Origin: Stella humosa
Lineage (GTDB): Bacteria > Pseudomonadota > Alphaproteobacteria > ATCC43930 > Allostellaceae
DNA: 64,000 nucleotides
Direction of reading: 5' to 3'
Assembly: GCF_006738645.1 (NCBI RefSeq)
Contig: NZ_AP019700.1
Location: 756,001 to 820,000 of the forward strand
In this document: in pieces, positions 1 to 8,751 of the stretch
Position numbering within the stretch: position 1 is the first letter of the stretch
Layout: the number at the start of each line of letters is the position of its first letter
Made by a program: the position numbers and the translations under genes
The notes under the pieces: generated by a model
Seen by the model: only the letters and a program-made list of their open reading frames with translations
Told to the model about the DNA's origin: nothing
The model's database searches: none

Positions 1-576
1 CGCTCGGTCGGCTTCGGCCTGGCGCCCGATCCGGCGGTGGCGGCCGCGGTCGCCGAAGGGGTGCGGCGCCTGGCCGGCCTCGGCTGCGAAGTGACCGAGA
101 TCACCTCGCCTTTCCAGCAGGGCGACGAGAAGCCGGGCGAGGATTTCTATCGCATGCGCCCCTACAGCGAGCTGGCGGTGCTGAGTGCGGCCGACCGCGC
201 GACGGCCACCGTGATCGACGCCTGGTCGGCCCCGGCCGGCGGCTATTCCGGGGTCGACTACCATCGCCTGTTCCTGGCGACGCAGGGCCTGCGCGAGCGG
301 ACGCTGGGGATGATCCGGGACTTCGATTTCCTGGTCCTGCCGACCTCGCCGATCCCGCCGTTTGCGGCCGAACTGCCGGGGCCGGAAGGGCACTCGACCT
401 TCACCGCCTGGTCCAACACCTTCCTCTTCAACCTGACCGAGCAGCCGGGCCTGTCGATCAATTGCGGCTTCACGGCCGACGGGCTGCCGATCGGGCTGCA
501 GATCGTCGGCCACCGCTTCGACGACCGCGGCGTGCTGCGCATGGGTGCCGCCTTCGAGCGCGCGATGGCGGGCTGA
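1..576 (+). CDS. Amidase (GatA/amidase-signature family), C-terminal part
   Basis: This is the last 191 codons of a gene that enters from the left edge; the reading frame is open from base 1, so the start and the catalytic Ser-Ser-Lys region lie outside the window. The visible part matches the C-terminal half of amidase-signature enzymes: a 'DFLVLPTSPIPP' segment near residue 110, then 'FNLTEQPGLSI' and 'GLPIGLQIVG' close to the end, which build the substrate pocket in GatA-like amidases. Enzymes of this family hydrolyse C-N bonds of amides. The substrate cannot be told without the missing half. A strong hairpin follows the stop codon. Confidence 0.88.
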   Translation, partial: RSVGFGLAPDPAVAAAVAEGVRRLAGLGCEVTEITSPFQQGDEKPGEDFYRMRPYSELAVLSAADRATATVIDAWSAPAGGYSGVDYHRLFLATQGLRERTLGMIRDFDFLVLPTSPIPPFAAELPGPEGHSTFTAWSNTFLFNLTEQPGLSINCGFTADGLPIGLQIVGHRFDDRGVLRMGAAFERAMAG

Positions 577-589
577 TCCTGCGCTGGAG

Positions 590-622
590 CCGATCCGGCC
601 CCTTGCCGCGGGGCCGGATCGG
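590..622 (+). terminator. Strong hairpin after the amidase gene
   Basis: A perfect 13-bp inverted repeat (CCGATCCGGCCCC at 590-602 and its complement at 610-622) encloses a 7-base loop. It begins 13 bases after the amidase stop codon. There is no run of T after it, so intrinsic termination is inferred from position and stem strength only. Confidence 0.6.
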
Positions 623-742
623 CGCCACCCTGGCCGGCAAGGCGGCGGGCCATCGGTCCCGTCCGCGACAAGAAACAAGACCGGGCAGCGAAACCCCTTG
701 AGCAGAACGCCGGGCGTGGACGAGAAGCGGCCGGGCGGCACC

Positions 743-1951
743 ATGTCCCTGCTGCGCGAGGCGGCTTTCCGGCGCGTCTGGCTGGTCGGCACGCTGGTCG
801 GCACCGTCCGCTGGATCGAATTCCTGGTGACCGGCGTCTATGTGCTGGAACTGACCGGCTCGCCCGTTCAGGTGGCGCTGATGACGATGCTGCGGATGGT
901 GCCGATGCCGCTGCTCAGCGCCTTCGCCGGCGCCATCGCCGAGCGGATCAGCCGGCGCCGGCTGCTCCTGGCCCTCCTGTCGGTCGGCCTGCTGGTTTCG
1001 CTGGCGCAGGCCGGTCTCGCCTGGTCCGGTCGGCTGGAACTGTGGCACGTCGCCATCGGCGTCGTCGTGAACGGCGCCATCTGGGCGATCGACATGCCTG
1101 TGCGCCGCACGATGCTGGGCGAACTGGCCGGTCCCGGGCGCACGGCCGGCGCCATGGGGCTCGATGCCGCCACCAACAATGCCACCCGCATGCTGGGGCC
1201 GGGCGTCGGCGGCCTGCTGCTGGAAACGACCGGCATCCATGGCGCCTTTCTGCTGGGATCGGTCCTCTATGCCGGCGGCCTCTGGATGCTGCTGGGCCTG
1301 CGGGCCGCCGAGGCCCCGCCGCTGGTTGGTGCCCTGCGCCTGTTCCAGCGCATCGGCGAGGGGCTGCGCGTCATCCGCGGCGACCCGGCCCTGGTCGGCA
1401 CCCTGACCATCACGGTCGTCTTCAACGTCTTCGCCTGGCCCGCCACGGCGATGGTGCCGGTGATCGGCGAGCAGCACCTGCGCCTGACGGCCTTCCCCAT
1501 CGGGCTGTTGATGAGCGCGGACGGGCTGGGCGCGCTGCTGGGCGCCATCCTGGTGGCGCACGGCGCGCGGCCGACGATGTTCCGCGGCCTCTACATGCTG
1601 GGGGTGGCGATGTTCGCGGCCGCCTCGATCGTCTTCGCGCTCAGTCCCTGGCCGCTGCTGTCGGGCCTGGCCCAGGTGACGGCCGGGTTCGGCAGCGCCT
1701 GCTTTGCCACCATGCAGGCGACCATCGTCTTCCTGTCGGCGCCACCCGCCGTCCGCGCCCGGGTGATGGGGGTGCTGTCGGTCTGCATCGGCACGGCGGT
1801 GCTGGGCTTCGTGCATCTGAGCCTGCTCGCCCACTGGCTGGGCGGGGTCGCCGCGGCACTGGTGACCAGCAGTGCGGCGCTGGTGGCGCTGGCCCTGGTG
1901 GCGGTGTTCCAGCCGGCCGTACGGCCGGGGGCGCCGTTCGTGCCGCGATAG
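743..1951 (+). CDS. MFS transporter, 12-helix exporter type
   Basis: A 402-residue integral membrane protein made of about twelve hydrophobic segments. It begins with 'REAAFRRVWLVGTL', the usual first helix of major facilitator exporters of the MFS_3/enterobactin-exporter type. A basic cytoplasmic loop 'AERISRRRLLL' follows helix 2, the place of the family's loop 2-3 motif. I chose the ATG at 743 because hydrophobic sequence starts right after it. The frame stays open upstream with TTG (698) and GTG options but gives only low-complexity arginine/proline sequence there. Substrate unknown. It stands alone between the amidase terminator and the monooxygenase gene. Confidence 0.85.
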   Translation: MSLLREAAFRRVWLVGTLVGTVRWIEFLVTGVYVLELTGSPVQVALMTMLRMVPMPLLSAFAGAIAERISRRRLLLALLSVGLLVSLAQAGLAWSGRLELWHVAIGVVVNGAIWAIDMPVRRTMLGELAGPGRTAGAMGLDAATNNATRMLGPGVGGLLLETTGIHGAFLLGSVLYAGGLWMLLGLRAAEAPPLVGALRLFQRIGEGLRVIRGDPALVGTLTITVVFNVFAWPATAMVPVIGEQHLRLTAFPIGLLMSADGLGALLGAILVAHGARPTMFRGLYMLGVAMFAAASIVFALSPWPLLSGLAQVTAGFGSACFATMQATIVFLSAPPAVRARVMGVLSVCIGTAVLGFVHLSLLAHWLGGVAAALVTSSAALVALALVAVFQPAVRPGAPFVPR

Positions 1952-2059
1952 CACGGCCCCACTTGGCCGTTGCCGCAGGGCGACGGCGGGGGATAGCCTC
2001 CTTCGAATAGGTCAGGATCGGCCGCAGCGTCGCCAGCCACCCCTGGAGGGTCCGCCCAG

Positions 2060-3634
2060 ATGGACAGCACCGAAGCCGGCTTCGCCACCGCCGCCCCGCA
2101 ATCCGCCGCCCCGCAATCCGTCGAGCATTTCGACGTGCTGATCGTGGGCGCCGGCATCTCCGGCGTCGGCGGCGCCTACCACCTGGCGACGCAATGCCCC
2201 GGCACCAGCTTCGTCGTGCTGGAATCGCAAGGGGGGTTCGGCGGCACCTGGCGCACGCACCGCTACCCCGGCATCCGCTCCGACAGCGACCTCTACACCT
2301 TCGGCTATCGCTTCAAGCCCTGGACCGGGGCGCCGATCGCGACCGCCGAGGAAATCCTGCGCTACATGGGCGAGGTGATCGCCGAGAACGACCTCGCCCG
2401 CCATATCCGCTACGGCCATGCGATCACGGCCGCCGCCTGGTCCAGCGCGGAGAATCTCTGGACGATCGACGCCGTCCGGGCCGAGGACGGCCAGCCGGTC
2501 CGCTTCACCACCGGCTTCCTCTGGATGTGCCAGGGCTACTACCGCCACCAGGGCGGCTACACGCCGGAATGGCCGGGCCTGGCCGATTTCCAGGGCCGCA
2601 TCGTCCACCCGCAGGAATGGCCCGACGACCTCGACGTCAGCGGCAAGCGGATGGTGGTGATCGGCTCGGGCGCCACGGCCGCCACGCTGGTGCCGGCGGT
2701 GGCCGATCGCACCGCCCATGTCACGATGCTCCAGCGCTCCCCCACCTTCTTCCGTACCGGCCGCAACGCCATCCAGCTTGCCGACGAGCTGCGCCAGCTC
2801 GAGGTGGACGAGACCTGGATCCACGAGATCGTGCGCAAGAAGATCCTCTTCGACCAGTCGGTCTTCACCCAGCGCACCTTCGACGAGCCCGAGGCGGTGA
2901 CGCAGGAGCTGCTGGCCAACGCCCAGGAGCATCTGGGGCCGGACTACGACGTGGCGACGCACTTCACGCCGGGATACCGCCCGTGGCGCCAGCGCATCGC
3001 CTTCATCCCCGATGCCGATCTCTTCCGCAGCATCCGCGAGGGGAAGGCGTCGGTGGTGACCGACGCAATCGAGCGCTTCACGCCGGGCGGCATCCGCCTG
3101 GCCTCGGGCGCCGAGCTGGAGGCCGACATCATCGTCACGGCGACGGGCTTCCACCTGAACGTCCTGGGCGACATCGCCTTCACGATCGACGGCCGGCCGC
3201 TCGATTTTGCCGACACCGTCACCTATCGCGGCATGATGTTCACCGGCGTGCCCAACATGGCCTGGGTCTTCGGCTATTTCCGCGCGAGCTGGACGCTGCG
3301 GGCCGACCTGGTGGCCGATTTCGTCTGCCGCCTGCTGAAGCACATGCGGTCGATCGGTGCCAGCCGGGTGGTGCCGGCCCTGCGGCCGGAAGACCGCGAC
3401 ATGGCGCTGCTGCCCTGGATCGACCCCGAGAACTTCAACCCCGGCTACCTGATGCGCGGCATGCACCTGCTGCCCAGGCGCGGCGACAAGCCGGAATGGC
3501 AGCACACCCAGGACTACTGGACCGAAAAGAACGCGTTCCCGGCCATCGACCTGGACGACCCTGTCTTCGTCTATGACGGGCCGGCGGACGCCAGCAGGGC
3601 CAGGGTCCGCGAATCGGCTTTTCCCGCGCAGTAG
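2060..3634 (+). CDS. Flavin-containing monooxygenase, Baeyer-Villiger type
   Basis: A 524-residue FAD/NADPH enzyme. The FAD-binding Rossmann motif GAGISG is at residues 30-35, followed by 'GGTWRTHRYPGIRSD', typical of class B flavoprotein monooxygenases. The Baeyer-Villiger fingerprint FxGxxxHxxxW is present at residues 177-187 (F177, G179, H183, W187). A second nucleotide motif 'VVIGSGATAATL' follows for NADPH. Such enzymes insert oxygen into ketones to give esters or lactones, or oxygenate N or S atoms. The substrate is not predictable. An SD-like GGAGG lies shortly before the ATG. Its last 64 bases overlap the 3' end of the convergent DUF1810 gene. Confidence 0.92.
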   Translation: MDSTEAGFATAAPQSAAPQSVEHFDVLIVGAGISGVGGAYHLATQCPGTSFVVLESQGGFGGTWRTHRYPGIRSDSDLYTFGYRFKPWTGAPIATAEEILRYMGEVIAENDLARHIRYGHAITAAAWSSAENLWTIDAVRAEDGQPVRFTTGFLWMCQGYYRHQGGYTPEWPGLADFQGRIVHPQEWPDDLDVSGKRMVVIGSGATAATLVPAVADRTAHVTMLQRSPTFFRTGRNAIQLADELRQLEVDETWIHEIVRKKILFDQSVFTQRTFDEPEAVTQELLANAQEHLGPDYDVATHFTPGYRPWRQRIAFIPDADLFRSIREGKASVVTDAIERFTPGGIRLASGAELEADIIVTATGFHLNVLGDIAFTIDGRPLDFADTVTYRGMMFTGVPNMAWVFGYFRASWTLRADLVADFVCRLLKHMRSIGASRVVPALRPEDRDMALLPWIDPENFNPGYLMRGMHLLPRRGDKPEWQHTQDYWTEKNAFPAIDLDDPVFVYDGPADASRARVRESAFPAQ

Positions 3635-4017
3635 CGATCGAGTGCCCGGCTGAAGAGTCCGTCGCCCGCATCCGCCGCGGCGGCGAACAGGGTCATGCAG
3701 GAGCAGAACTTCATGTCGTCGGGCGTGCCCAGTATGGCCGTCGCCGAACCTTCGGGGATGGCCAGCATTGCCTGCGTGCACTGCCTCAGGCGTGGGCCCA
3801 GGATCGGATGGGCGAGGTAGGCGCGGGCTTCGTCGAGCGAGGCGATGCCGTATCGCCAGGCCATGGCCGACTGGCCCAGGCCGCGCAACTGCGGAAAGAC
3901 GAACCACATCCAGTGGCTGCGCTTGCGGCCCGCCTGCAGTTCGCCCAGCGCGGTGGCGAACGACGGCGCCTGGGCCGACTCGAAACGGGCGAGGTCGAAG
4001 GGGTCGGTCACGGTCAT
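3571..4017 (-). CDS. DUF1810 family protein
   Basis: A 148-residue soluble protein of the DUF1810 family, whose function is not established. The hallmarks are 'DPFDLARFESAQ' at the N-terminus, 'RKRSHWMWFVFPQLRGLG' around residues 34-51 and 'ILGPRLRQCTQAML' in the middle, then 'DDMKFCSCMTLF'. The length is normal for the family. The ATG at 4017 is chosen because the family homology begins right there, although the frame runs on upstream. The 3' end overlaps the monooxygenase gene by 64 bases on the other strand. It may be transcribed together with the FAD oxidoreductase gene 26 bases upstream. Confidence 0.9.
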   Translation of the reverse strand: MTVTDPFDLARFESAQAPSFATALGELQAGRKRSHWMWFVFPQLRGLGQSAMAWRYGIASLDEARAYLAHPILGPRLRQCTQAMLAIPEGSATAILGTPDDMKFCSCMTLFAAAADAGDGLFSRALDRYCAGKADSRTLALLASAGPS

Positions 4018-4043
4018 GGCGGGCCTCCGTGCCGAAGGATACG

Positions 4044-5390
4044 TCAGATCGGCGCGTGCGGCCGGCTGTAGGTGCCGAGCGAGAAGCGATCGAGGCGAAA
4101 GGGCGCGATGGCCGCGCCCGGGCCGTCGCCGGCGGCCAGTGCGGCGGCATGGCGCCCGGCCGCCGGGCCAAGCCCGAAGCCGTGGCCCGAGAAGCCGGTG
4201 GCGACGACCAGGCCGGGAACGGCCGCCGGGGCGTCGATCACCGGCAGCGCGTCCGGCAGGACGTCGATCAGGCCGGCCCAGGACTTCACGATGGCGACCG
4301 ACCCGGCGCCGGGGAACATCGCCTGCAAGCGCCGCGCGGTCCGGGCCACCGTTTGCGCGTTGGCCTCGATCCGGGGGCGCCGCGGGTGCATCGCGCGCTC
4401 GGCCGGGGGCACGGTCAGGCGCTGGTGGAGGTCGTCGGCAAAGCCGCGCCCGAGCCGCAGCGCGAAGCCCTGGCGGTGGCGCAGCAGGCCAGGAAGGAAA
4501 TGGCGGGCCGCGCGAAAGGAATCGAGCGTCAGGTCGATGTCGGTCATCGCATCGGCGGCCAGGATGCAGGACCCGTCCGCCCGCTGGCGCAGGCCGACCC
4601 CCAGCCCGCAGAAGCAGGCGTCCGCGATCGGCGGCAGGGGTGCGGTCAGCGACACCGTGCTGCGCACCGTCTGCTGCGGCAGGAACAGGCCGAGCGGCGC
4701 CAGGAAGCGATGGGCCTGGGCGCCGGCCGCGCAGACGACCGCGCGGCAGGCAATCCGGCCATGCTCGGTCGCCACGCCGCTGACCCGCCCGCCGGTGGTC
4801 TCGATGGCGAGCATGCCGCAGTCCTCCAGCAGGCAGGCCCCGGCGGCGGCCGCGGCCCGCGCCATCGCGCTGGTGGCGAGCGTGGGCTCGGCCTGGCCGT
4901 CGGTCGGGGTGTAGAGCGCGCCTGGAACCTGCGCGGTGAACCCCGGCAGCAATGCGGCCACGTCGTCGGCCGAGATCATCCGCGCCTGTGGGGCCAAATC
5001 GCGGGCGTTCGCCTGCCACCGGGCGAAGGTTGCGTGCTCCTCCTCGTTCTCGGCCACGAAGATGCAGCCGCTCCGGCGCCAGCCGATGTCGCAGCCCAGT
5101 TCCGCCGGCAGGGTGGGCCAGATCGCCAGGGCCTCGGCCGCCAGCGGCAGTTCGGCCGGGTCGCGATACTGCGTGCGCACGAAGCCCCAGTTGCGACCCG
5201 ACTGCTGGCCGGCGATGCGGTCGCGCTCGACCAGCACCACCCGCAGGCCGCGCCGGGCCAGATACCAGGCGGTCGACGCCCCGACGATGCCGCCGCCGAT
5301 GACGACCACATCGGCCTGGCCCGGCAGCGCGCCGGACAGGCGGGCGGCGGCGTCGTCCGGGGCGTGGGGATGGAGGCTGAACCCTGTCAT
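4044..5390 (-). CDS. FAD-dependent oxidoreductase, DAO (glycine/sarcosine oxidase-like) family
   Basis: A 448-residue flavoenzyme of the DAO superfamily, which oxidises amines or amino acids. The dinucleotide motif GGGIVGAS lies near residues 32-39, followed by 'GQQSGRNWGFVRTQYRDP', the flavin-contacting segment. The C-terminal 'GFSGHGFGLGPAAGR' is the second flavin-binding block of the family. It resembles glycine oxidase/D-amino acid dehydrogenase-type proteins, but the substrate cannot be assigned. I chose the ATG at 5390; upstream codons give non-homologous sequence. It is divergent from the DauA-like gene across a 139-base region containing an AT-rich inverted repeat, which suggests shared control. 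Confidence 0.88.
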   Translation of the reverse strand: MTGFSLHPHAPDDAAARLSGALPGQADVVVIGGGIVGASTAWYLARRGLRVVLVERDRIAGQQSGRNWGFVRTQYRDPAELPLAAEALAIWPTLPAELGCDIGWRRSGCIFVAENEEEHATFARWQANARDLAPQARMISADDVAALLPGFTAQVPGALYTPTDGQAEPTLATSAMARAAAAAGACLLEDCGMLAIETTGGRVSGVATEHGRIACRAVVCAAGAQAHRFLAPLGLFLPQQTVRSTVSLTAPLPPIADACFCGLGVGLRQRADGSCILAADAMTDIDLTLDSFRAARHFLPGLLRHRQGFALRLGRGFADDLHQRLTVPPAERAMHPRRPRIEANAQTVARTARRLQAMFPGAGSVAIVKSWAGLIDVLPDALPVIDAPAAVPGLVVATGFSGHGFGLGPAAGRHAAALAAGDGPGAAIAPFRLDRFSLGTYSRPHAPI

Positions 5391-5428
5391 GGGCAATGGA
5401 TCGTCCGGCGGCGGACGCCTGTCGATTG

Positions 5429-5458
5429 CAATAATTGGAAGCGCCGTTCGATTAATTG
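5429..5458. promoter_or_regulatory. AT-rich imperfect inverted repeat in a divergent promoter region
   Basis: CAATAATT (5429-5436) and ATTAATTG (5451-5458) form an imperfect dyad (6 of 8 matching) separated by 14 bases. It lies between two divergent FAD oxidoreductase genes and is a conspicuous AT island in very GC-rich DNA. LysR-type regulators often bind such dyads, and a LysR gene follows the DauA-like gene. The operator role is inference. Confidence 0.4.
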
Positions 5459-5529
5459 TCGTCGACAGCGGCCGATCCGGGTGACTTGGTTGGGCTGGCG
5501 CGGGGGTATCGAAGGGATCGGCCGGGTTC

Positions 5530-6666
5530 ATGCAGGTGGATGTCGTCATCATCGGGGGTGGGATTGCCGGGGCCTCGGCCGCCGCCTTCCTGTCCGAACA
5601 TGGCCGGGTGGCCCTGCTCGAGCGCGAGGCGCATTTCGGCTACCACAGCTCCGGCCGCACGGCGGCGCAGTTCACGGTCGGTATCGGTGCGGCCACCATG
5701 CGCCGCATGGCCCAGGCGAGCCGGCGCTTCCTGGAGAACCCGCCACCCGGTTTCGCCGAGCATCCGATCCTGACGCCGCGCGGCTGCCTGACGGTGGCCG
5801 ACGTCGGCCAGGAAGCGGCCCTCGACCGGCTGCGCGGGCACCTGGAATCGGCGGGCGCGCGGGCGGACCATCTCGATCGCGCGGGCGCGCTTGCCCTGTT
5901 TCCGGCGCTCGTCGCCGACAAGGTCGCGGCCGGCATCAACGAGCCGGACGCCATGGATATCGACGTCAACGGCCTGCTCCAGGGCTATCTGCGCCAGGCG
6001 CGGCGGAACGGGGCCGCCCTGGTGAACGGTGCCGGGGTCGAGGCGGTCCGGCGGGAGGCCGGCCGCTGGGTCGTCTCCTGGCCGGGTGGAGCGGCAAGCG
6101 CGCCGCTGCTGCTCAACGCGGCCGGCGCCTGGGTCGACCCGGTCACCCGCCTGGCCGGTCTGGCGCCGCTGGGAATCGTGCCCTACCGCCGCACGGCCTT
6201 CACCTTCGCCACCCCGGCCGGGCTCGATACCGCGACCTGGCCGCATGTCGGCAATGTCGGCTACCAGTGGTACGTGAAGCCGGAGGCGGGCTGTCTGATG
6301 GGCAGCCTCAGCGAGGCGGTGGCGACCGAGCCGGGCGACGCCCATCCCGAGGATATCGACGTCGCCCAGGCGATCTACAACATCGAGCAGGACACGACCT
6401 TCCGCATCGCCCGGCCGCTCAGCCAGTGGGCCGGCCTGCGCAGCTTCGCGGCCGACCGCAACCCGGTCGCCGGCACCCGCGCGGACGCGCCGGGCTTCTT
6501 CTGGCTGGCCGGGCAGGGCGGCTGCGGCATCCTCACCTCGCCCGCCATGGGCCAGGCGATCGCCGCCATCATGACGGGCGGTGCCTGGCCCGACGACCTC
6601 GCCCGGGCGGGCGTGGCGCCGGACGACCTGTCGCCGATGCGCCCCACTCTGCGCGCGGCCGCCTGA
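5530..6666 (+). CDS. dauA: D-arginine/D-amino acid dehydrogenase-like flavoprotein (DauA family)
   Basis: A 378-residue FAD enzyme resembling Pseudomonas D-arginine dehydrogenase along its whole length. Recognisable blocks are 'VVIIGGGIAGASAA' at the N-terminus, 'HGRVALLEREAHFGYHSSGRTAA' split over residues 24-47, 'LNAAGAWVDPVTRLAGLAPLG' near residue 195, and 'WAGLRSFAADRNPVAG' and 'FFWLAGQGGCGI' near the end. DauA deaminates D-arginine and other D-amino acids to 2-oxo acids and passes electrons to the respiratory chain. Substrate range in this species is unproven. A LysR regulator gene follows after 26 bases, as in the Pseudomonas dau locus. Confidence 0.8.
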   Translation: MQVDVVIIGGGIAGASAAAFLSEHGRVALLEREAHFGYHSSGRTAAQFTVGIGAATMRRMAQASRRFLENPPPGFAEHPILTPRGCLTVADVGQEAALDRLRGHLESAGARADHLDRAGALALFPALVADKVAAGINEPDAMDIDVNGLLQGYLRQARRNGAALVNGAGVEAVRREAGRWVVSWPGGAASAPLLLNAAGAWVDPVTRLAGLAPLGIVPYRRTAFTFATPAGLDTATWPHVGNVGYQWYVKPEAGCLMGSLSEAVATEPGDAHPEDIDVAQAIYNIEQDTTFRIARPLSQWAGLRSFAADRNPVAGTRADAPGFFWLAGQGGCGILTSPAMGQAIAAIMTGGAWPDDLARAGVAPDDLSPMRPTLRAAA

Positions 6667-6692
6667 TCCATGGTGCGGCGGCGGGGCATCGC

Positions 6693-7598
6693 ATGACACG
6701 CCGCCTGCCATCCCTCAACGCGCTGCGCTGCTTCGAGGTCGTGGCCGACCAGCGCAGCATCCGCCGGGCGGCGCTGGCGCTGCATGTCAGCGAGAGTGCC
6801 GTCAGCCGGCAGGTCCGCATCCTGGAGGAGCAGCTCGGAGCCGCCCTGTTCACGCGCACGCCGGCCGGGCTGGAGATCACGGATGCCGGCCGGCGCCTGG
6901 CCGCCAGCGTGCGCGAGGCCTTCGACCACATCGCCCAGGCCGTAAGCCCCTTCCAGGGCGAGCGCGAGGCCGTGACGGTGAAGGTGCTGCCGACCTTCGC
7001 GCTGCGCTGGCTGCTGCCGCGCCTGCATGGCTTCCAGGCGCAGCACCCCCTGATCCGGGTGAACGTCCAGACCCGGCTCGAGGACATGGCGGCCAATGAC
7101 GGCGATGCCGACCTCGGCATCCGCTATGGCGCCGGCAATTGGCCGCCGGACGCGGTGACCGAACTCTATGCGGAATGGATCCAGCCGGTGGCCGCCCCGG
7201 CCTACCTCGCGGCCGGCCACGACCCGGCCGAGCTCGGCCGGATGACGCTGCTGCACCCGCTGCCCGACCGCAAGGACTGGCTGACCTGGGCCGACAAGGC
7301 CGGCCAGCCGCTCGACATGCGGGCCGGGCTCGATTTCGACGCGCTCGACATGGCGTTGAGCGCGGCCGAGGCGGGGCTGGGCGTCGCCATGACCGACGTC
7401 GTGCTGGCCCAGGCCGCGATCGCGGCAGGCCGGCTGGTGCCGATCGGCCGTGCGGTGCCGACCGGCATGTCCTATTGCCTGGTCGGCTTGCCCGAAGCCC
7501 GCCGTCGCCGCCAGGTGGCCTTGTTCGAGGAATGGCTGCTGGCGGAGATCCAGGCCGCCCGCACCGTCGTCCGGTCCCATGCCCATCCGGAATTCTGA
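6693..7598 (+). CDS. LysR-family transcriptional regulator (GcvA-like)
   Basis: A 301-residue regulator. Residues 1-65 form the LysR winged helix-turn-helix ('LNALRCFEVVADQRSIRRAA', then 'VSESAVSRQVRILEEQLGAALF'). The C-terminal effector-binding domain starts near residue 95 with 'VKVLPTFALRWLLPRLHGF', the typical GcvA-group sequence. The open frame extends far upstream through antisense DNA, but the LysR domain starts exactly at the ATG at 6693. It lies 26 bases after the DauA-like dehydrogenase gene and 15 bases before the serine hydrolase gene, so it probably controls this group, as DauR controls dauBA. The effector is unknown. Confidence 0.9.
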   Translation: MTRRLPSLNALRCFEVVADQRSIRRAALALHVSESAVSRQVRILEEQLGAALFTRTPAGLEITDAGRRLAASVREAFDHIAQAVSPFQGEREAVTVKVLPTFALRWLLPRLHGFQAQHPLIRVNVQTRLEDMAANDGDADLGIRYGAGNWPPDAVTELYAEWIQPVAAPAYLAAGHDPAELGRMTLLHPLPDRKDWLTWADKAGQPLDMRAGLDFDALDMALSAAEAGLGVAMTDVVLAQAAIAAGRLVPIGRAVPTGMSYCLVGLPEARRRRQVALFEEWLLAEIQAARTVVRSHAHPEF

Positions 7599-7613
7599 GG
7601 AGAGCCGATCGCC

Positions 7614-8750
7614 ATGAGCATGACTGCCGCCGACCGCGCCGCCCTGCGCCGATACTATGACGGGCAACTGCGCCCGCAGGAGGTGGTGGCGGCGATGTCC
7701 GGCCCCGGCACCATGTTCCCGGTGAAGACGGTCCGGCGCGGCGACCAAGTGCGCCCGCTGCCGGCGCGGGAGCAGCCCTTTCCGGCGATCGCCATCCGCG
7801 ATCGCGACCGCACCTTCGACCTCTACGACTACCTTTCCGTCAACCGGGTGGGCGGCCTCCTGGTGATGAAGGACGGGAAAGTGGCACTCGAGGCCTACGA
7901 CCTCGGCGTGGCGCCGGATACCCAATGGTGGTCCTGCTCGCTGGCCAAGTCCTTCGCCTCGACGCTGGTCGGCGTGGCCCTGGCCGAGGGCCATATCGCC
8001 AGCCTGGACGAGCCGGTGACGCGCTATGCGGCGGTCGCCGGCCCCTATGCCGAGGTCTCGATCCGCCAACTCCTGCGCATGGCGTCGGGCGTGGGGTGGA
8101 GCGAGGAATACACCAACCCGGCATCGGACCGCCGGCAGTTGCTGGAGAGGCAGTTCGAGTGGCGGGCGGGCGCCATCGTCGAGCACATGAGCGGCCGGTC
8201 GCGCGCGGCAGCACCCGGGTCGGTCTGGAACTACAACACCGGCGAATCCTACCTCGTCAGCGCGGTGATGGAGGGCGCCACGGGCATGAACCTGGGTGAC
8301 TACCTGTCGTCCCGCATCTGGTCGCGGCTGGGCATGGAGCAGGACGCCACCTGGTGGCAGGAGAGCCCGGGCGGCATGGTCGTCTCCGGCAGCGGGATGA
8401 CCGCCACCTTGCGCGACTATGCCCGCTTCGGCCAGTTCGCGCTGGATGGCGGGCGGATCGACGGTACGCCCATCGTGCCCGAGGGCTGGTTCGCGGAAGC
8501 CGGTGCCCCCTACATGGCCGCCGGGAAATCGGTCCCTTACGGATACATGTGGTGGATCCCCGTGCTGGCCGATCCCGAGCTCGAAGGCACCTTCCAGGCC
8601 GAGGGCATCTTCGGCCAGTTCATCCATGTGAACCCGCGCGAGCGCCTGGTGGTCGTGGTCCTGAGCGCGCGCTCCAAGCCCAGCATGCGCTCGCGGCTGG
8701 AGATCGACGACGACGCCTTCTTCGCCGCGGTGTCGCGCGCGCTGCGGTAG
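7614..8750 (+). CDS. Serine hydrolase, beta-lactamase / 6-aminohexanoate-dimer hydrolase (NylB) family
   Basis: A 378-residue penicillin-recognising-fold hydrolase without a signal peptide, so cytoplasmic. The catalytic SxxK is S109-L-A-K112, and the catalytic tyrosine sits in 'WNYNTGES' at Y207. Both positions match NylB (Ser112, Lys115, Tyr215), as does the overall length. Family members cleave amides or esters; nylon-oligomer cleavage is a side activity of one branch and should not be assumed here. The gene follows the LysR gene by 15 bases and may belong to the same unit as the DauA-like dehydrogenase, perhaps releasing an amino acid from a conjugate. That role is inference. Confidence 0.85.
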   Translation: MSMTAADRAALRRYYDGQLRPQEVVAAMSGPGTMFPVKTVRRGDQVRPLPAREQPFPAIAIRDRDRTFDLYDYLSVNRVGGLLVMKDGKVALEAYDLGVAPDTQWWSCSLAKSFASTLVGVALAEGHIASLDEPVTRYAAVAGPYAEVSIRQLLRMASGVGWSEEYTNPASDRRQLLERQFEWRAGAIVEHMSGRSRAAAPGSVWNYNTGESYLVSAVMEGATGMNLGDYLSSRIWSRLGMEQDATWWQESPGGMVVSGSGMTATLRDYARFGQFALDGGRIDGTPIVPEGWFAEAGAPYMAAGKSVPYGYMWWIPVLADPELEGTFQAEGIFGQFIHVNPRERLVVVVLSARSKPSMRSRLEIDDDAFFAAVSRALR

Positions 8751-8751
8751 G

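Noticed and set aside
3768-6692. Very long open frame upstream of the LysR gene suggesting a giant fused protein
   Set aside because: The frame runs antisense to the DAO-family gene and out of frame through the DauA-like gene, with arginine/glycine-rich sequence. The LysR domain starts precisely at the ATG at 6693.
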